A stretch of 8,158 bases of DNA from Actinomycetota bacterium (GCA_947373075.1 CANBWF010000056.1:1-8158), one strand, 5' to 3'. Counted from the first letter of the stretch, positions 1 to 8,031 are shown. The notes: generated by a model from the letters alone, not told the origin. Numbers and translations: made by a program.

Positions 1-848
1 ATGAAATCTGTGTGCGCCTCAGGGAGTGTTCCCCATTTTTCTTTTGACCCACCAAGTCCAACACCGAGCCAGCCGCCCGAACCCATAGCACGTTGACCGT
101 GAATCAGTTGATAACCAGTGCCCTGTGGATCAGCATTTGGGTTCAACCATGAAGTAAAGCGCGCCATTCGATATGGAGCAGCAATCGTTAAGGCCACAAT
201 CACCCCGAGGAATAGACCAGCTAGCATCCAGAACCATTTGCGCGGAGCGCCAACAAAGTAGAGAGCTGACGCCATAATCGGCATCATAATCATTGCGGTG
301 CCTAGATCCTTTTCCGCAATGATTAAAAAGAAGACAACTACACACACCGTTCCGTATGGATTCAAGAGCCGGGTAACCAAATGCAATTCGCCTTCATAAT
401 TTGCCAGAATTTTCGCCCCATAAAGAATGATGCCAATTTTGGCAAATTCTGAAGGCTGGAAACGAATTAGCGACCCAAACTCAATCCAGTTCTTTTGACC
501 ATTTACCGATGAGCCGATTACGAGAACAGCACAAAGTAGGCCAACAACAGTCATCAAAAACGGTCCGGAATATTTCTTGATTCGTTCATTATCTTGCTTG
601 ACCAAAACGAGCAGTCCAAAAAAACCTATTCCAGCAAATAAAACTTGACGTTCAACAAGCGCCCATTGATTGCCGTTGAAATTTTCGTAAGCGAAAATAC
701 TTGATGCCGAAGCCACCATCACCAAGCCGGAGGCCAGTAGCGCGATAGTGCTCCAAAAAATGATGTTGTAAAGAGCCATCGGGTGTTCTAGTTTTTGCCA
801 AATCGACTTGGCATCCGCTTTTGGTGTCGCATTATTTATGACGGTCAT
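1..848 (-). CDS. ftsW: FtsW, septal peptidoglycan glycosyltransferase (SEDS family), 3' end missing
   Basis: FtsW is a polytopic membrane protein that polymerises lipid II into septal glycan strands together with the transpeptidase FtsI. The visible part is 282 residues read from ATG at 848 and remains open at base 1, so the C-terminus lies outside the window; full-length proteins are usually about 380 to 500 residues. A short polar N-terminus (1-25) is followed by a first membrane segment ending in LVMVASASS (42-50). Family motifs follow in order: NGQKNWIEFG (116-125), RFQPSEFAKI (129-138), AEKDLGTAMI (178-187), then DPQGTGYQ (240-247), GSGGWLGVGLG (256-266) and LPEAHTDF (275-282). Asp240 is the conserved acidic residue of the external loop implicated in SEDS catalysis. 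The preceding position is Asn236 (NPNADP), as I recall for E. coli FtsW (NPWEDP). RodA is the main alternative, but location after murD in a dcw cluster favours FtsW. Its start ATG overlaps the murD stop as ATGA. Confidence 0.95.
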   Translation of the reverse strand, partial: MTVINNATPKADAKSIWQKLEHPMALYNIIFWSTIALLASGLVMVASASSIFAYENFNGNQWALVERQVLFAGIGFFGLLVLVKQDNERIKKYSGPFLMTVVGLLCAVLVIGSSVNGQKNWIEFGSLIRFQPSEFAKIGIILYGAKILANYEGELHLVTRLLNPYGTVCVVVFFLIIAEKDLGTAMIMMPIMASALYFVGAPRKWFWMLAGLFLGVIVALTIAAPYRMARFTSWLNPNADPQGTGYQLIHGQRAMGSGGWLGVGLGGSKEKWGTLPEAHTDF

Positions 849-2287
849 AGTGTCCCTAGCTCTCTTACTGCTTGCGCAAATGCGTCGCCACGATGCGCGT
901 AATCTCGATACATATCCCATGATGCGCAGCCAGGAGCAAGCAGCACTGTGTCACCGGCACTTGCTAATTCAGCTGCCAAAGTGACCACAGAGGTCATTGC
1001 ATTTATTTCAGTGCTGTGCACTCTTCGCACTGGAACATCTGGGGCGAATTTCATCATTGCCTGCGCAATGACCTCTTGGTCTGCGCCTAGTAGCACAACA
1101 CCGCGAAGTCGGCTGGCTGATTTTTCTACCAAGTCTGCGAAATCCTGGCCTTTAGCTAGACCACCAGCAATCCACACGACAGACTCGTAAGCCCGAATAG
1201 AGGTAAATGCAGCATGAGTGTTCGTTGCCTTGGAATCATCGACATAGTCAACGCCATTTACCTGTGCAACATGTGAAATCCGATGCGGCTCTGCCTGCCA
1301 ATTCATTAAACCTGCTTTGATAAAGGCAGGTTCAATATCTATTGCCCGAGTAAGTGCAATCGCAGCTAACGCATTTTGCACATTGTGTGGAGCATTACTC
1401 GGCAGATCAGATAACTCGATGATTTCAAGTGCTGAAGTTGCACGTTCGGACAGAAATGCTCGATCGACCAAAATATCTTCAACTAAGCCAACCATCGAAC
1501 TTCGCGGAATACTCAACGTGAACGAAACGGCCCGACAACCTTCGACTACATCAGCCTGCTCAACCATGCGTTCAGTAGCCACATCTTGCTCGTTGTAGAT
1601 GACGGCGATTTGCGTATTACGGTAGACCCGGGCTTTCGCATCACGATATGCCTCGAAGGAACCAAATAGGTCGATGTGATCGGGCGCCAGGTTCAGACAA
1701 ATAGAGGCAACCGGTGAAACGGAATATACAAATGGAAGTTGCGGGGCACCAACTTCAACTGCAATTGCCGCAAGTGGATTTGGATCCATAACTACTTCGC
1801 ACATAGGCAAGCCGATGTTTCCGGCGGCTCGGACATTTTGTGCACCGAATTTTTCGGCAAGGATGGACTCGACCATTCGAGTTGTTGTGGTTTTACCATT
1901 AGTTCCAGTAATAGCGAGCCAAGGCGCTGCTGTTTCAGGATCTCTTAATCTCCAGGCTAATTCCAATTCGCCCCAGACCGTCACACCAGCACTTTGGGCC
2001 GCTTTAATAATCGGCGCGAGCGGTGAAACCCCAGGAGACAAAACCAACAGGTCTACTCCACTAGGCAAAGTAACATCATCATCAAACCGAAATTCGGCCC
2101 CAAGGATTTCAAGTAGCTGTGCTTTATCGGCATATTTATCTCGGGCCGCGCCATCAATTACTACAACCTGGGCATCCATCTGTAGCAATGCATCTGCAGC
2201 GGCAAAACCCGCTAAACCAAAACCGACAACTGCGACTCGAATTTGCGTCCAGTCAGAAGTTCGATCCAATTTACTTACATCATGCAT
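845..2287 (-). CDS. murD: MurD, UDP-N-acetylmuramoyl-L-alanine--D-glutamate ligase
   Basis: This cytoplasmic ATP-dependent ligase adds D-glutamate to UDP-MurNAc-L-alanine, the second amino acid step of the stem peptide. The 480-residue product has the usual three-domain Mur ligase layout. The N-terminal Rossmann-like domain carries VVGFGLAG (20-27). The central domain has the P-loop ITGTNGKTTTT (126-136), NIGLP (157-161), the metal-binding DH (Asp203-His204) and AKAR with Lys218, which aligns with the carbamylated lysine of E. coli MurD. The C-terminal domain has DDSKATN (350-356), GGLAKGQDF (375-383) and ASWDMYRDYAHRGDAF (455-470). The length is in the normal range. The E-x-SSFQ motif of the family reads EVGAPQ (178-183): the metal-ligand Glu178 is kept but SSF is replaced by GAP. 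The ATG at 2287 lies 12 bases after the mraY stop and has GAGG 10 bases upstream. The DDSKATN motif and gene order favour MurD over the paralogues MurC, MurE and MurF. Confidence 0.96.
   Translation of the reverse strand: MHDVSKLDRTSDWTQIRVAVVGFGLAGFAAADALLQMDAQVVVIDGAARDKYADKAQLLEILGAEFRFDDDVTLPSGVDLLVLSPGVSPLAPIIKAAQSAGVTVWGELELAWRLRDPETAAPWLAITGTNGKTTTTRMVESILAEKFGAQNVRAAGNIGLPMCEVVMDPNPLAAIAVEVGAPQLPFVYSVSPVASICLNLAPDHIDLFGSFEAYRDAKARVYRNTQIAVIYNEQDVATERMVEQADVVEGCRAVSFTLSIPRSSMVGLVEDILVDRAFLSERATSALEIIELSDLPSNAPHNVQNALAAIALTRAIDIEPAFIKAGLMNWQAEPHRISHVAQVNGVDYVDDSKATNTHAAFTSIRAYESVVWIAGGLAKGQDFADLVEKSASRLRGVVLLGADQEVIAQAMMKFAPDVPVRRVHSTEINAMTSVVTLAAELASAGDTVLLAPGCASWDMYRDYAHRGDAFAQAVRELGTL
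853..857 (-). promoter_or_regulatory. Ribosome-binding site for ftsW
   Basis: The minus strand reads AGGGA four bases before the ftsW ATG at 848, within the last codons of murD. It supports the ATGA overlap start and therefore coupled translation of murD and ftsW. Confidence 0.5.
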
Positions 2288-2297
2288 TTAGATCAGA

Positions 2298-2301
2298 CCT
2301 C
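2298..2301 (-). promoter_or_regulatory. Ribosome-binding site for murD
   Basis: The minus strand reads GAGG, overlapping the mraY stop codon (TGAGG), followed by ten bases and the ATG at 2287. The spacing is slightly long but acceptable, and the site supports this ATG as the murD start. Confidence 0.5.
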
Positions 2302-3367
2302 ATTGGCGGACCCACTCAGCATAGAAAAGTGCCATGGCTCCACCGACGCAAACGCCTTGAATAATCCAAAAACGAACTACGATCAAAATTTCTGGCCAAC
2401 CCACCATTTCAAAATGATGATGTAGTGGTGCCATCAATAAAACCCGTTTACCAGTGAGCTTGTAGGACGTTACCTGAGCAATGACTGAAAGCGTGATAAT
2501 CACAAAAAGGCCACCAAAAAGTGGAAGCAGTAGTTCGGTTCTGGTCAACAAAGCCAGAGCTGCAATAGCTCCGCCCAAAGATAATGAACCGGTATCTCCC
2601 ATGAAGATTTTTGCTGGACTAGTGTTCCACCACAAGAACCCAAAACATGAACCAGCGCACATGGCCGCAAACATTGCTAAGTCCAGTGGATCTCGCACCG
2701 TGTAACAGCGAGCAACATCTCCGAACTGGCAATTCTGACCGTACTGCCAAACACATAGAACTGTGTATGCGATGAATGCCATGACTGCTGCGCCACAAGC
2801 AAGCCCATCAAGCCCGTCAGTTAAGTTGACTCCATTAGTGATGCCAGTGATCAGAAACCAGACCCAAAGCAGGACAACACCAGTTGGCAGAATCCAAGGG
2901 GTATCTCGCACTACTGAAATTGCATGCGACAACGGATGACGCCCTTGCGCATCAGGAAACTGCAAACCTAGCCAGCCAAAACTCAAGGCAACGAAAGCTT
3001 GACCGATTAACTTAGTCCGAGCCCGGATACCTGTGCTTCTTTGCTTAAAGATCTTCAAGTAGTCATCAGCCACACCAACCAGGCCCAAACCGACCATTAG
3101 GTACAGCGCAAGCAAGCCTGTGGCTGTTGGCGCAGTCCACGAAATTAGGTGGGTTAACGTGTAGGCAAAAACAACCGAACCCAAAATAGCTAAACCGCCC
3201 ATAGATGGCGTACCGCGCTTGCCGCCATGCTCAGGGTAATTTATGCCATCGGCCGATTCTCGAATTGCCTGAGAAAGACCACGGCGACTGAGTACTTTAA
3301 TTAAAAATGGGGTAAGGATCAGGGAAAAAATTGCGGCAAATGCACCAGCGAGTACAACTAACTTCAC
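2300..3367 (-). CDS. mraY: MraY, phospho-N-acetylmuramoyl-pentapeptide transferase
   Basis: MraY is an integral membrane enzyme that transfers phospho-MurNAc-pentapeptide from UDP to undecaprenyl phosphate, giving lipid I, the first membrane step of peptidoglycan synthesis. The 355-residue protein is mostly hydrophobic and of normal length. It contains the family landmarks GTPSMGGLA (52-60), the catalytic-site VADDYLK (99-105, Asp101-Asp102), NGVNLTDGLDGLA (178-190, including Asp184), FMGDTGSLSLGG (255-266) and the three-histidine motif PLHHHFE (314-320). The segment at about 208-227, between the helix after NLTDGLDGL and the next helix, should face outside; it carries Cys213 and Cys221 followed by VRDPLD. 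Translation starts at GTG 3367, whose GTGA overlaps the murF stop by 4 bases, with a strong GGGGGGAG 6 bases upstream. A WecA-type transferase would lack the HHH motif in this form and would not be expected in this neighbourhood. Confidence 0.97.
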   Translation of the reverse strand: MKLVVLAGAFAAIFSLILTPFLIKVLSRRGLSQAIRESADGINYPEHGGKRGTPSMGGLAILGSVVFAYTLTHLISWTAPTATGLLALYLMVGLGLVGVADDYLKIFKQRSTGIRARTKLIGQAFVALSFGWLGLQFPDAQGRHPLSHAISVVRDTPWILPTGVVLLWVWFLITGITNGVNLTDGLDGLACGAAVMAFIAYTVLCVWQYGQNCQFGDVARCYTVRDPLDLAMFAAMCAGSCFGFLWWNTSPAKIFMGDTGSLSLGGAIAALALLTRTELLLPLFGGLFVIITLSVIAQVTSYKLTGKRVLLMAPLHHHFEMVGWPEILIVVRFWIIQGVCVGGAMALFYAEWVRQ

Positions 3368-4779
3368 TCCGCACTCCCCCCATCAGTCAACGCATCAGAA
3401 ACCATTTGGGCTAACTGTTCAAACTTTTCTGCGCGCGATGCTTTAAATAGCAAGACATCCGGCGATTTAACCCTCTCAACAATGTAATCGCACGCTGAAC
3501 TAAAGTCGGGAAACCACACCGATTCGCCGTCCCATGATCCTTCTTGGAGCGCACCTAAATACAAAGCTTTGGCTTGTTCACCCACAACTACTAAATTGGA
3601 AATATCCAACCGGACAGCCAGTCGACCAACTGCATCATGTTGTTCAATTGAGAATTCGCCGAGTTCAGCCATCGCGCCGAGAACAGCCCAGGAGTGTCCG
3701 GACGGTGCAATGCCTGCAAGCGCCCTAAGCGCTGCCGACATTGATTCTGGATTTGCATTGTAGGCATCGTTAATTACCACAACGCCGTTATCTAAAACGG
3801 ATTTCTCCATACGCCAAGGGCTAAGCAAATTCACTGAACTTAGTGCTTGAACTATGGTCGATAATTTCATGCCACATACGATGCCTACCGCGGTTGCAGC
3901 TAAGGCATTCAAAATATTGTGCTCACCGAGTAGTGGCAACTCAACGTGTGCAATTTCATCTGCTGTCTGAATATCGAATTCATAAGTTCCACTGACATCC
4001 GATGAAATATTGAGTGCGCGAACATCAGCGGCGCCACTTAAACCATAAGTAATGACCTGAGCGCTCGTTAAGTTACGCATGTTCAAAACATTGGGATCGT
4101 CATAATTGAGGATTGCCCAATTTTCATCCCGAAGTTCTTGCACTATTTCAGATTTAGCCTTGGCGATGTTTTCTATAGAACCAACTTCGCCAATGTGCGC
4201 CTGACCAACATTAGTTACGACCGAGATGGTTGGGCTAGCGATCTCACACAGATATGAAATGTGTCCTAATCCGCGCATACCCATTTCCAAAACCAAATTT
4301 TGAACATCAATGTCAGCATTCAAAATTGTTAACGGAAGGCCAAGTTCATTATTCTGCGACCCTGAAGTTGCTTGCGTTTTGCCAGAATGTTCTAAGACTT
4401 GTCGGATGATGTCTTTGGTTGATGTTTTACCGGATGAACCAGTTACACCTACAACATTGACGTCTGTTAATTGTGCGCGCTCATGTGCAGCAATTTTGCC
4501 AAGTGCGTAAGCAATTGAATCAATTTCAGAATCAATAGCGGGAACTAAGACATGTGGGCCAGCGATAGCGTGTGTTACCAGACTGGCAACCGCACCATTT
4601 TCCATCGCTTGCCCAGCAAACTCGTGACCATCCACATGTTCACCTTTAATTGCAGCGAATAACCAGTTTTCTGCAGTATTTCGTGAATCAATTGCGATTG
4701 ACGACACAGTTAAATCTGGATCACCAAAAACTTGACCGCCCGTGATTTCAGCTATTTTCGCAAGTGTGATTTTATGCAT
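3364..4779 (-). CDS. murF: MurF, UDP-N-acetylmuramoyl-tripeptide--D-alanyl-D-alanine ligase
   Basis: MurF is a cytoplasmic ATP-dependent ligase that adds the D-Ala-D-Ala dipeptide and so completes the UDP-MurNAc-pentapeptide used by MraY. I chose ATG at 4779, giving 471 residues and an 8-base overlap with murE. It has GAGG 9 bases upstream, and its N-terminus MHKITLAKIAEITGG looks like other MurF proteins. An in-frame GTG at 4794 would add five residues (MRSLL) but has no ribosome-binding site. With the ATG numbering, the protein shows the P-loop GVTGSSGKTS (111-120), NNELGLPLT (143-151), EMGMRGLGHI (165-174), a central-domain AKAKSEI (206-212), NDAYNANPESM (337-347), VLGAMAELGE (366-375) and FKASRAEKFE (445-454). 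The GSSGKTS form of the P-loop and the NDAYNANP motif distinguish MurF from MurC, MurD and MurE. No disruption is seen. Confidence 0.96.
   Translation of the reverse strand: MHKITLAKIAEITGGQVFGDPDLTVSSIAIDSRNTAENWLFAAIKGEHVDGHEFAGQAMENGAVASLVTHAIAGPHVLVPAIDSEIDSIAYALGKIAAHERAQLTDVNVVGVTGSSGKTSTKDIIRQVLEHSGKTQATSGSQNNELGLPLTILNADIDVQNLVLEMGMRGLGHISYLCEIASPTISVVTNVGQAHIGEVGSIENIAKAKSEIVQELRDENWAILNYDDPNVLNMRNLTSAQVITYGLSGAADVRALNISSDVSGTYEFDIQTADEIAHVELPLLGEHNILNALAATAVGIVCGMKLSTIVQALSSVNLLSPWRMEKSVLDNGVVVINDAYNANPESMSAALRALAGIAPSGHSWAVLGAMAELGEFSIEQHDAVGRLAVRLDISNLVVVGEQAKALYLGALQEGSWDGESVWFPDFSSACDYIVERVKSPDVLLFKASRAEKFEQLAQMVSDALTDGGSAE
3374..3381 (-). promoter_or_regulatory. Strong ribosome-binding site for the GTG start of mraY
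   Basis: The minus strand reads GGGGGGAG followed by six bases and the GTG at 3367. The purine run is inside the last codons of murF (Gly-Gly-Ser). It supports GTG as the mraY start, which then overlaps the murF stop as GTGA. Confidence 0.6.
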
Positions 4780-6247
4780 TAGCAATGACCTCACGAATAA
4801 CTTTTACATCATCGAAGTCCGTAACAATTCCCTTCACTTCTTGCCCGACTTCATGACCCTTGCCCAGTACAGCAACAACATCGCCTGCGCCTGCCATTGA
4901 AAGTGCGAAAGAAATCGCTTCACGGCGGTCACCAATTTCAAAGACTTGTGCAGGCTGACCCAAAGTGCCTTGCAGTACTGCCTGACGAATTTGTGCTGGG
5001 TCTTCGCTTCTCGGATTGTCATCAGTGATTACGACTACATCTGAGAGCTGAGCAGAAATCTGTCCCATTATTGCCCGCTTACTCGGATCACGATCTCCAC
5101 CACAACCGATTACTGTTATCAGCTTTGTCGGTTTGGCTACCAGAAGCTCGGTTAATACTTTTTCCACGGCATCAGGTGTGTGCGCATAATCAACAAATGC
5201 TAAAAAGTCGTTATGCCTAGCCACCAATTGCATACGCCCCGGCACCTGCGGCAAGTTAGCTAACGAATCTTTCACTACTGACGGATCTAGACCCAAACTC
5301 GCGCATACGGCTAAACAAAGTGCAGCATTCTTGGCATTAAATTCGCCGTACATTGGAATGTTCACATCAAAGTTTTGAGTCGGAGTTTTTAAATTAAACC
5401 GAGTGCTTCCAGAAAGCGCTGTGGAAACATCACTTATGCACCAGTCACCAGTAGCACCAACTGTAACGACTTGCTGTGCATCTGTGCTTGAGATCAATTT
5501 GCGACCCCAGTCATCATCAGAGTAAATGACTGCAACTTTGCATCGAGAGTCGGTAAAAAGTTTCTGCTTAGCCGCAAAATAGTCAGCCATAGAACCATGA
5601 AAATCTAAATGATCTTGTGTGAGGTTAGTAAAGATCGCCACATCAAATTTAATTCCTGCAACTCTATGTAACTCGAGTGCATGGCTTGAAACTTCCATGC
5701 AGACCGTATCAGCGCCAGCGCTCACCATCTGAGCAAGCATCTTAAATAGATCTGTAGATTCAGGCGTAGTGCGCTTACTTGGAATCTCTAGGTCGCCAAC
5801 AAAAGCGCCCAACGTACCAATAACACCTACGTTATGCCCAGCCCCGGCCAGAAGCGTTCGTAATATTTGCGTGATTGTGGTCTTCCCATTGGTTCCTGTC
5901 ACGCCAATCATTTTCAATTTTTGTTCTGGGTGCCCATAAAACTCGGCAGCAACTGATGCCATATCGAATCGTGCGTCGCCCAGTAATAGCCAAGGTAAAC
6001 CAAAATTTTGCGCAATTTCGCATCCATGTTGATCACTGGCAACAGCTACTGCTCCGTTATCAATGGCTTGCTGAACAAAATTAATTCCGTGTTGCGTTAG
6101 ACCAGGTATTGCTACGTAGAGATCTCCATTTGTTACGGCTCTTGAATCGTGAGTAATCCCGGTGATTTCAATGTCGCCACTAACCTGCAAATTAAGACGG
6201 GAACCTAGTGCTGATAGTGAGGTTGATGTTGGTTGGCCAATTTGCAT
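4772..6247 (-). CDS. murE: MurE, UDP-MurNAc-L-Ala-D-Glu--meso-diaminopimelate ligase
   Basis: MurE is a cytoplasmic ATP-dependent ligase that adds the third residue of the peptidoglycan stem peptide. The 491-residue protein carries the P-loop GVTGTNGKTT (115-124), KRTTPES (158-164), EVSSHALELHRV (185-196), TQDHLDFHG (210-218) with the metal-binding DH, the expected carbamylated lysine in AAKQK (Lys227), DYAHTPDAVEKVL (353-365), GCGGDRDPSKR (381-391), DNPR (410-413) and GKGHE (462-466). From family knowledge, DNPR marks enzymes specific for meso-diaminopimelate, while lysine-adding enzymes differ there, so a DAP-type wall is predicted. The ATG at 6247 follows the ftsI stop after 4 bases, with only a weak GGTGA-like ribosome-binding site, suggesting coupling to ftsI. 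The 3' end overlaps the murF start. Confidence 0.97.
   Translation of the reverse strand: MQIGQPTSTSLSALGSRLNLQVSGDIEITGITHDSRAVTNGDLYVAIPGLTQHGINFVQQAIDNGAVAVASDQHGCEIAQNFGLPWLLLGDARFDMASVAAEFYGHPEQKLKMIGVTGTNGKTTITQILRTLLAGAGHNVGVIGTLGAFVGDLEIPSKRTTPESTDLFKMLAQMVSAGADTVCMEVSSHALELHRVAGIKFDVAIFTNLTQDHLDFHGSMADYFAAKQKLFTDSRCKVAVIYSDDDWGRKLISSTDAQQVVTVGATGDWCISDVSTALSGSTRFNLKTPTQNFDVNIPMYGEFNAKNAALCLAVCASLGLDPSVVKDSLANLPQVPGRMQLVARHNDFLAFVDYAHTPDAVEKVLTELLVAKPTKLITVIGCGGDRDPSKRAIMGQISAQLSDVVVITDDNPRSEDPAQIRQAVLQGTLGQPAQVFEIGDRREAISFALSMAGAGDVVAVLGKGHEVGQEVKGIVTDFDDVKVIREVIANA
4789..4792 (-). promoter_or_regulatory. Ribosome-binding site that decides the murF start
   Basis: On the minus strand the sequence reads GAGG, nine bases, then ATG at 4779. 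The alternative in-frame GTG at 4794 overlaps this GAGG and has only an A/T-rich stretch (AAAAGTTATTC) before it, so initiation at 4779 is favoured. The site lies inside the last codons of murE, consistent with translational coupling. Confidence 0.6.
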
Positions 6248-6251
6248 AACA

Positions 6252-8030
6252 TCACCACTTCACAGCAATCTTTGGTCGCTTTTGACTCGACGGTGGAACT
6301 TTGCGATGCGCTAATGAGTACATCATTACTTCACGAAAGACCGGCCCTGATAACAAACTACCGAAGTGCAAACCACCAGGGGTGTGAATCATGACTGCAA
6401 CCACTAAAGCTGGATTTTCTGCAGGCGCCATGCCAACAAAAGATGCCGTATACCCGCTATAGCCAGGTCCATTCACACGAGATCGGTTTGCAGTACCAGT
6501 TTTACCTGCGACTCGATAGCCAGGAATCTGCGCGGCTGGCGCGGTTCCGTCCGCAGAGACCACACTTTCTAGCATCTCTCGAATGATGCGAGCCGTTTTC
6601 GCGCTGACCACTCGTGTGGCAGCAGGCGGATCAGCTGGCGTGTAAACGCCAACATTATTTGTGGTGCCTGCAAGGATCTGTGGGGTAAGACGAACGCCAT
6701 TGTTTGCGATTGTGGAGTAAATGCTAGCGACTTGAAGCGCGGTAACTGAAAGTCCTTGGCCAAAAGCCAGAGTTGGAAATGTGGTGTCCGACCACTCGTT
6801 TTCATTTTTAGGATTCGGCAGACTTCCAGATGCCTCACCGTAAATGTTTGAACCAGTTAATTGGCCAACACCAAACTTGCGCAGGTAACCAAGGAACTTG
6901 TCTTGTCCAATTTTGTTGGATGCAATGATGGAACCAATGTTGCTTGATTGAGCCAAAACGCCATTGAGGGTTAGATGCAATGTGCCATGCGGTTCATGGT
7001 CATGAAAATTTGTGCCACCCTTGCGAATTGTTGGCGGAATCACCATTTTGCTCGTCGGCTTAAGTGCACCCTCTTCAATCACTGCAGACATCGTCATAAC
7101 TTTGCTAGTGGATCCAGGTTCGAAGGAATCCTGAACTGCACTATTTCGCTGCTGGTCTGCAGAATATTTCTCAGGATGGTTTGGGTTATAAGTTGGATAA
7201 GTTGCCATGGCTAAAATTTGGAAGGTCTTTGGATCCATCACGACAACGTCGCCACCGACGGCATGCTGCGCAACAACCTGCCGCGCTAGAGCTCGTTCAG
7301 CTACTGCTTGAATCGAGTCGTCAATAGTCAGTTTGATCGAACCGCCATCTATTGCATCAATTCCGGAATTTGGCCCGGTAGGAATTTGGGTCCCATTAAC
7401 CATCTCGACCGTTTGCTTGCCATCTGTACCGGATAATAAATCATCATATTTTTGCTCGAGACCGACCAAACCTCGGCCATCAAATCCCGTGAATCCAAGT
7501 AGGCTGGCAGCTAAATCACCTTCAGGGTAGATCCGCGATGAAGTTGACTTGCTGAGAATTCCTTTCAACTGCTCAGCTGCAATTTTGTCCCACAATTCTG
7601 GTGTGATATTTCTAGCGACATAGTTGAAGCGAAGTTTTCCAGTCAGTCGTTTCTGAATTTTCTTGACTGGCATCTTTAGATAACGAGCAAGAATCACGGC
7701 GGTTTTATGGGGGTCACCCACAAGCGTCTGATCCACCGTTACATCGCGTGCTTTGATGCTCATGGCAATTGGGTTGCCATTTATATCGGTGATTTGTCCG
7801 CGCAGCGCCGGCACAACGTAAGTTTGTAAACGTGAATTTGCTGCCTGCGCAGCAAGTTCTGGCCCACGAATGATTTGCAGATTTACTAATTGGACGACAC
7901 AGAGCAAAATAAAGACCATTAACAAAATGGTGAAAGTTCGGATTCGTTTGCGCGGATTGTCCAAACGAACGACTATTGGTGCATTTACCACTGGCCCTGA
8001 TGCTTGTGGAGGCAATCCTTGATTGGCCAT
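6252..8030 (-). CDS. ftsI: FtsI/PBP3-type septal peptidoglycan transpeptidase (class B penicillin-binding protein)
   Basis: This is a membrane-anchored D,D-transpeptidase that cross-links new septal peptidoglycan, working with FtsW and the FtsL-type divisome proteins. The 592-residue product has a cytoplasmic tail of about 30 residues rich in Pro and Arg/Lys, then one membrane anchor (about 33-54, TFTILLMVFILLCVVQLVNL). An N-terminal PBP dimerisation domain contains RGQITDINGNPIA (77-89) and GRGLVGLEQKYDDLLSG (185-201). The transpeptidase domain has the active-site SxxK at Ser307-Thr-Ser-Lys310 (within FEPGSTSK), SxN at Ser362-Ser-Asn364, FGQGLSVTALQ (423-433) and KTGT (510-513). No PASTA repeats follow; the protein ends in a short basic tail after the catalytic domain. 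The ATG at 8030 is one base after the stop of the upstream FtsL-like frame. Only a GGGG run 7 bases upstream resembles a ribosome-binding site. Position directly before murE supports FtsI rather than an elongation PBP2. Confidence 0.95.
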   Translation of the reverse strand: MANQGLPPQASGPVVNAPIVVRLDNPRKRIRTFTILLMVFILLCVVQLVNLQIIRGPELAAQAANSRLQTYVVPALRGQITDINGNPIAMSIKARDVTVDQTLVGDPHKTAVILARYLKMPVKKIQKRLTGKLRFNYVARNITPELWDKIAAEQLKGILSKSTSSRIYPEGDLAASLLGFTGFDGRGLVGLEQKYDDLLSGTDGKQTVEMVNGTQIPTGPNSGIDAIDGGSIKLTIDDSIQAVAERALARQVVAQHAVGGDVVVMDPKTFQILAMATYPTYNPNHPEKYSADQQRNSAVQDSFEPGSTSKVMTMSAVIEEGALKPTSKMVIPPTIRKGGTNFHDHEPHGTLHLTLNGVLAQSSNIGSIIASNKIGQDKFLGYLRKFGVGQLTGSNIYGEASGSLPNPKNENEWSDTTFPTLAFGQGLSVTALQVASIYSTIANNGVRLTPQILAGTTNNVGVYTPADPPAATRVVSAKTARIIREMLESVVSADGTAPAAQIPGYRVAGKTGTANRSRVNGPGYSGYTASFVGMAPAENPALVVAVMIHTPGGLHFGSLLSGPVFREVMMYSLAHRKVPPSSQKRPKIAVKW

Positions 8031-8031
8031 A

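Noticed and set aside
236..240. FtsW-type N-P-x-x-D-P in place of D-P-x-x-D-P, first suspected to be loss of the catalytic Asp (protein residues 236-240).
   Set aside because: E. coli FtsW, as I recall it, has Asn at the same first position, and the second, conserved Asp (Asp240) is present, so this is not an anomaly. The coordinates given here are protein residues of FtsW; the codons lie at about bases 129-143.
130..345. A 71-residue minus-strand frame within ftsW.
   Set aside because: It is a shifted-frame shadow of the FtsW coding sequence, which is open through the whole region with family motifs; its Cys/Ser-rich translation resembles no protein I know.
1815..2291. A 158-residue open frame on the plus strand opposite murD, the longest antisense frame in the window.
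   Set aside because: It lies entirely antisense to a clear MurD apart from its last few bases, has no recognisable domain or ribosome-binding site, and its Ser/Ala/Pro-rich composition is what reverse-complement codons of a conserved gene give.
4834..5022. Small minus-strand frame inside murE.
   Set aside because: It is an out-of-frame shadow of MurE, which is continuous through the region with its DNPR and GKGHE motifs intact.
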